Shown in pieces: positions 60,293 to 64,000 of a stretch of 64,000 nt of DNA; the stretch's first letter is position 1, and each line of letters starts with the position of its first letter. The stretch spans positions 11,429,971-11,493,970 of the forward strand of contig NC_069105.1 in the NCBI RefSeq assembly GCF_947172395.1, in the 5' to 3' direction. Under the pieces are notes generated by a model. The model was not told where the DNA came from, did no database searches, and was given only the letters and a program-made list of their open reading frames with translations. A program made the position numbers and the translations under genes. This DNA comes from Bicyclus anynana. Lineage: Eukaryota > Arthropoda > Insecta > Lepidoptera > Nymphalidae.

Positions 60293-60467
60293 TAAATATC
60301 AGTACCTTATCAGCCGATAGACGTCCACTGCTGTACATAGGCCTTTTGCATGGTCCTTCAAGCACAACGATCTCGAGCCGCCAGCATCCATCGGCTCCCT
60401 GCAACCCGTTTGATATCCTCGGTCCACCTAGTGGGGGGTCGTCTATTATTCCATTAAATATCAGTAC
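60293..60467 (-). mobile_element. RTE-clade LINE tail with 13-bp target duplication
   Basis: TAAATATCAGTAC at 60293-60305 and 60455-60467 flanks an antisense RTE fragment (CTTATCAGCCGATAGACGTC to GTCCACCTAGTGGGGGG). The (ATG)n tail is missing; 18 bases of other sequence (TCTATTATTCCAT) lie before the right duplicate. The duplication supports insertion by target-primed reverse transcription. Confidence 0.7.
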
Positions 60468-60957
60468 TGAGACACATTAAGGCAAATTAATTTGAAAATA
60501 ATAGGGATGATGACTGTTTTTTAAATTGTATTAAAATTAAGAGTAATTATGTACTATATGTTTATAGTAAAGCAATTTTGTAAAAGGTACAGGGTATCTG
60601 CAAACTTTCGGAGCTACAGGGATTTAAAGGGTCAGATTTGCGGCGCTACCGCAGATCCCTTTTTTTTGCAAATAGCCAGACAATCTTTGCTTTTTATGTA
60701 TAAATTAGTTAACATTGGCCTTATTTACCCGAATGTATCATAAAAAACAATATATTCAAACCTATATAGTCATCATTCCCATTACAAAACCTTTTCCTAT
60801 TATAATCTCTGGTAACGTTACACACAGTTATGAATTTCACATAAAGCGATTATATCTTTGAACGCAACGTATCATAAGTCATAGTAAAGTTCATCTTATA
60901 AATACCCACGCGGGTCGTCTATTATTCCATTAAATGTTAGATGAATAAACGCAAGAT
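60468..60957. other. Includes copy 2 of the 55.2-kb repeat and an orphan frame
   Basis: CCAGACAATCTTTGC to TTATTTACCCGAA (60676-60735) is the second copy of 55225-55320. A 64-codon frame (60549-60743) runs across it. A hairpin TTTGCGGCGCTACCGCAGA is at 60637-60655. GGTCGTCTATTATTCCATTA at 60911 repeats 60438-60457. Confidence 0.45.
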
Positions 60958-61191
60958 TTACGAAATAACGACGGATTTATTACGAAGAAAATGGTAAAGA
61001 ATAAGGGCACAATCTTGAATATCTCGGTATAAATTTTTATAATCAACAAACTTACACCTTGCGGTATATTCCGCGTAACTCTCGTTCCCTAGGGAGTCAG
61101 CTAGGGTCAACCAACCTAGATCAACTCGCGACCCTTTGACCGTAAGTAGTTCATTGCCTAACGATCTGAAGAATTCTTTGGAGGCTCTCAT
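60958..61191 (-). other. Orphan 77-codon frame, not a confirmed gene
   Basis: The minus-strand frame starts MRASKEFFRSLGNELLTVKG and continues with mixed, protein-like composition through a balanced-GC stretch, followed upstream by GGCGCCCCACGCG. It has no domain I recognise. It could be a decayed transposon frame. The ATG is at 61191. Confidence 0.3.
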
Positions 61192-61735
61192 TGAGATCAG
61201 CTGATGGGCCCCTAATCAATACGCGTGGGGCGCCGGAAGTTTGCCTACACAAGTGGTATAAAATATAGCCTAATATGTATTATAGCCTTATTAGCCTTAT
61301 TAGTAAAACAATTTCAAGACAAGTTCTTTATATCCGTAGATTGTCACCTACAACCTCACAAACTTTACCTCTTTATATTATTTTGATTTTGACCAATTTA
61401 ACAAGAAACAAAAATGCTCCCCTTCCAAATAAGGTAATACGTAATATATTGGTATTTGTTTTAAGTATAATAATAATAATAAATTCCAATATACTAATAA
61501 CTTTAATTGCTCACTTAACACCTGAGATAACAATCAAAAACTAACTGAGTTCACGTTCAGAACTTTTCATCTAAACTAAACTTTGTTTTTGTTCTTACAT
61601 TCAGTACTTTTCATCTAAACTAAACTTTATTTTGTTGAACTTTGTATGCTACGATTTCACTCAAAACCTATTTTTTACTTACTTTCATGTTAATTTTTTT
61701 TTAATATTAGAAAGTTACTTCATAACTAAATAACA
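61192..61735. other. Helitron-like relic and tandem scrap
   Basis: GGTATAAAATATAGCCTAAT to AACTTTACCTCTTTATATTA (61255-61382) resembles a diverged antisense H3. CTTTTCATCTAAACTAAACT occurs twice (61564, 61610), 46 bases apart. Confidence 0.4.
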
Positions 61736-61845
61736 TTAGCTTCGGTATTTTCACGGACACGGGAAATAAGTGGACTTCTTCATCAAATAACATTGGCTAT
61801 ATTTTATTTACTACGCTAGTGAAACTGCGAGGCGTCTGCCAATTG
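61736..61845 (+). mobile_element. Helitron (H3) 3' half, decayed
   Basis: TTAGCTTCGGTATTTTCACG, TTGGCTATATTTTATTTAC, GTGAAACTGCGAGGCGTC and TGCCAAT in place of the CTAG end. Confidence 0.4.
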
Positions 61846-62530
61846 AGTAATAAAGTTGTCAATCATTTTCTTGAGGTAAACGACCTTTCTTTACAATAAT
61901 CAAAGAGTAAATGAATATATACAACAGTTCTAACTAGACTGGAAAATTGACTAAATACTGTAATAATTTAATAAGGCAGCTGTATTAGTTTACCTATCGT
62001 AAATGACGTTCCGTAAACCGTGATAAATTGTAAATATTGTACTATTTAAATTTAAATTTTACGTCTCATTTGTGCATTTTATGCCACAGTATACGACATC
62101 ATTTTTAAATTTGATTGTTGAATATTTATTGTTACGAATAAACGATAAGGAAATTGACATGAAAAATACTTTGTTTTCTGTGAAAAATATTTAGGGTATG
62201 TAGTTCGATTAATTTTTTTTAAACATTTTCTAATTTGACAGTAATTTTCAACCAATGCCATTAAAATTGCTTTTAAGATTTTTTTTCTAAATTACTTTAT
62301 AACTCTATTTTGATATTATTCCTTGTAAGTAAGCATAAGTATCCAAAAAATTATAAATGAAAAAAAAAAAAATTGTGATGTTCTGATTTCCGAAGAGGGT
62401 GGCATTACACCGAATGGCTTCGTTATTGGTTGGTGCCCCAAAAAGGTTTAATGGATCTAAGAAAACATAATTTTAGTATTGAGGTGGTTTAAAGCTATAA
62501 ATTCTAATATCGTTCTTTTCCAGTAGTTTT
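61846..62530. other. AT-rich stretch, nothing recognised
   Basis: No feature was recognised. Confidence 0.4.
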
Positions 62531-62662
62531 GGTAACTAGCCACGGCCGAAGCCTCCCACCAGCCAGACCTGGACCAATAAAGAAAACCTCAATCGGCCCA
62601 GCCGGGGATCGAACCCAGGACCTCCGTCTTGTAAATCCACCGCGCACACCACTGTGCCGTCT
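62531..62662 (-). mobile_element. SINE-A head half
   Basis: GGTAACTAGCCACGGCCGAA to GCGCACACCACTGTGCCG. Box B complement GGGGATCGAACCC is intact; the 3' half is missing. Confidence 0.8.
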
Positions 62663-62690
62663 TGTACTTAATCTGACCCTCTAGGCAGAG

Positions 62691-62736
62691 TCATCATCAT
62701 TATCATGCAGCCCATAGACCTTTTGTAGGGACTTGA
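62691..62736 (-). mobile_element. RTE tail scrap
   Basis: TCATCATCATTATCATGCAG and CCTTTTGTAGGGACTTG. About 45 bases. Confidence 0.5.
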
Positions 62737-63516
62737 CAGAGTTGTTTTTTTTTAATTTGTCTTCAGTGATTTAAGAATAAGAAACCTACAGTGCAATGCT
62801 CCTCCACTATTACAAGAAAGTGGATCGTTTAAAATAAATAGCTAATGTCTATAATGATCATTTTATAAAAACAATAGTTTAAATTTCGAAAACACCGCAA
62901 AACCAATATTGATTCTGCCTATCAATTACAGATATTATGTCGAGTTATATAACATGGCGGAGATTCACATTAAAGCGACATACCTGTCCAACCGGTCTCT
63001 CAGACCGAGGGTCTGCGGCGACTGTGATGTCACTAGGACCCTGGCCCACTTTAACCAACCCAATCCCACATAAATTTCGATTTCATTCAGTATTATTAGG
63101 TGGGTAATTTCTTTTTTTGGTTCAATGTCACGCAACTTGGCATCTCCGTTTCGTAATTCTCCTTTAAAGATATTTTGCGGATTACGTTTCTTCATACTTT
63201 GATGCCTTTTAGAATACTTTATGTCTTGATGGTTACTGATAAAGGATGTGTTAATGTCTTATAAAGTTTTAGTGTCAAGTTTTCTTATTACCGTAATAGG
63301 TTGGCAGTTTAATTTTATTATGTGTACGTAACATAAAGTGGTTGGTTATTATTATTATAAAGGTCATTTATTTATTAAAAATACTATGCAATAAAAAATT
63401 ACTTAAGTACTTTAATTTATTTTTATCATCGTAAATTTTACATTGAAACTGTTGCCTGTAAAAAGTCTAACGTTGCATTCCTATATACTATATTAAATTT
63501 ATCCATACTGTTACTT
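62737..63516. other. Stretch with nothing recognised
   Basis: A 76-codon antisense frame (62965-63195) has no recognised domain. Confidence 0.35.
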
Positions 63517-63737
63517 TGGCTGGTGGGAGGCTTCGGTTGTGGCTAGTTACCACCCTACCAACAAAGACGTACCGTAAAGCGATTTAGCGTTCCGGTACGA
63601 TGTCGTGTAGAAACCGAAAGGGGTGTAGATTTTCATCCTCCTCCTAACAAGTTAGCCCGCTTCCATCTTAGACTGCATCATCGCTTACTATCAGGTGTGA
63701 TTGTAGTCAAGGGCTAATTTGTAAAGAATAAAAAAAA
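63517..63737 (+). mobile_element. SINE-A, head lost
   Basis: GGCTGGTGGGAGGCTTCGGT to TAAAGAATAAAAAAAT. About two thirds of the element. Confidence 0.85.
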
Positions 63738-64000
63738 TACAGGTATAGTAAGTGTTCCATAATGCATCATCTAAGATCATAATCCTTTATCAATGGAAAG
63801 AGGAGTACTGCTTTTGCCTTTCCAAATCATCTCTTCTCTACAAAAGAAGATGTTTAGTTACTTTACTGTGATTTAGAATGGCAAGATTTATTTGGCCATA
63901 TAACGTAATTTGCAATTTGTTAATTCTGATCCCATAAGAATATTGGGATAAAAGTAGTATTTAAACTAGGCTATAAATACGAGTAAGTAACTGTTCTAAA
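63738..64000. other. AT-rich end of window
   Basis: Possibly includes a weak Helitron scrap (AATATTGGGATAAAAGTAGT near 63940). No gene. Confidence 0.35.

Noticed and set aside
60890..60930. Promoter from TATAAATA near 60897
   Set aside because: No initiator, no downstream exon-like sequence and no donor at a suitable distance.
1..64000. A multi-gene system such as a biosynthetic cluster, immune locus or virus-derived island
   Set aside because: No run of adjacent long reading frames exists; apart from two promoter candidates everything recognisable is transposon-derived or unclassified non-coding DNA.

Overview
This window reads as non-coding chromosomal DNA from a moth or butterfly (Lepidoptera). 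It is AT-rich and has no open reading frame longer than about 110 codons. Most recognisable content is made of transposon families that I know, from memory and not from a search, to be typical of lepidopteran genomes. These are two abundant tRNA-derived SINEs (called SINE-A and SINE-B here), a rarer SINE-C, short non-autonomous Helitrons ending in CTAG, 3' ends of RTE-clade and CR1/Jockey-type LINEs, hAT-type and other foldback MITEs, and one solo LTR. Species and chromosome cannot be told from the sequence.

Layout. 0-9.4 kb: dense Helitrons (one tail-to-tail pair at 926-1325), SINE-A and SINE-B copies, RTE 3' ends, and a LINE C-terminus at 8078-8590 beside a perfect 50-bp palindrome. 9.4-10.1 kb: a solo LTR next to a Helitron. 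11.0-13.6 kb: the most gene-like stretch. A Helitron ends 73 bp before a TATA box; after the TATA box comes an ATG-less candidate first exon, a GTGAGT splice donor, and about 1.7 kb of AT-rich, largely transposon-free sequence. 13.6-33 kb: repeats again, with tandem SINE-B copies at 21.1-21.7 kb, foldback elements at 20.0-20.4 and 31.7-31.9 kb, and a three-unit tandem repeat at 28.9-29.4 kb. 34.1-34.3 kb: a second promoter-like site (TTTAAAAG followed by TCAGT at the canonical spacing). 35-64 kb: more Helitrons, SINEs and MITEs, including two hAT-type MITEs with recognisable 8-bp target duplications (42.2 and 57.4 kb) and a MITE at 48.7-49.1 kb that keeps what looks like the start of a THAP-domain transposase.

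No host protein-coding exon is supported. The two promoter candidates suggest that the window lies upstream of, or within the first introns of, genes whose coding exons are outside it. No operon, CRISPR array, rRNA gene or free-standing tRNA gene was seen. The main interest is structural: inverted and chimeric SINEs, a 59-bp duplication bordering a Helitron, several two-copy repeats I cannot classify, and long perfect hairpins. Homology statements are by eye and all boundaries are approximate to a few bases.
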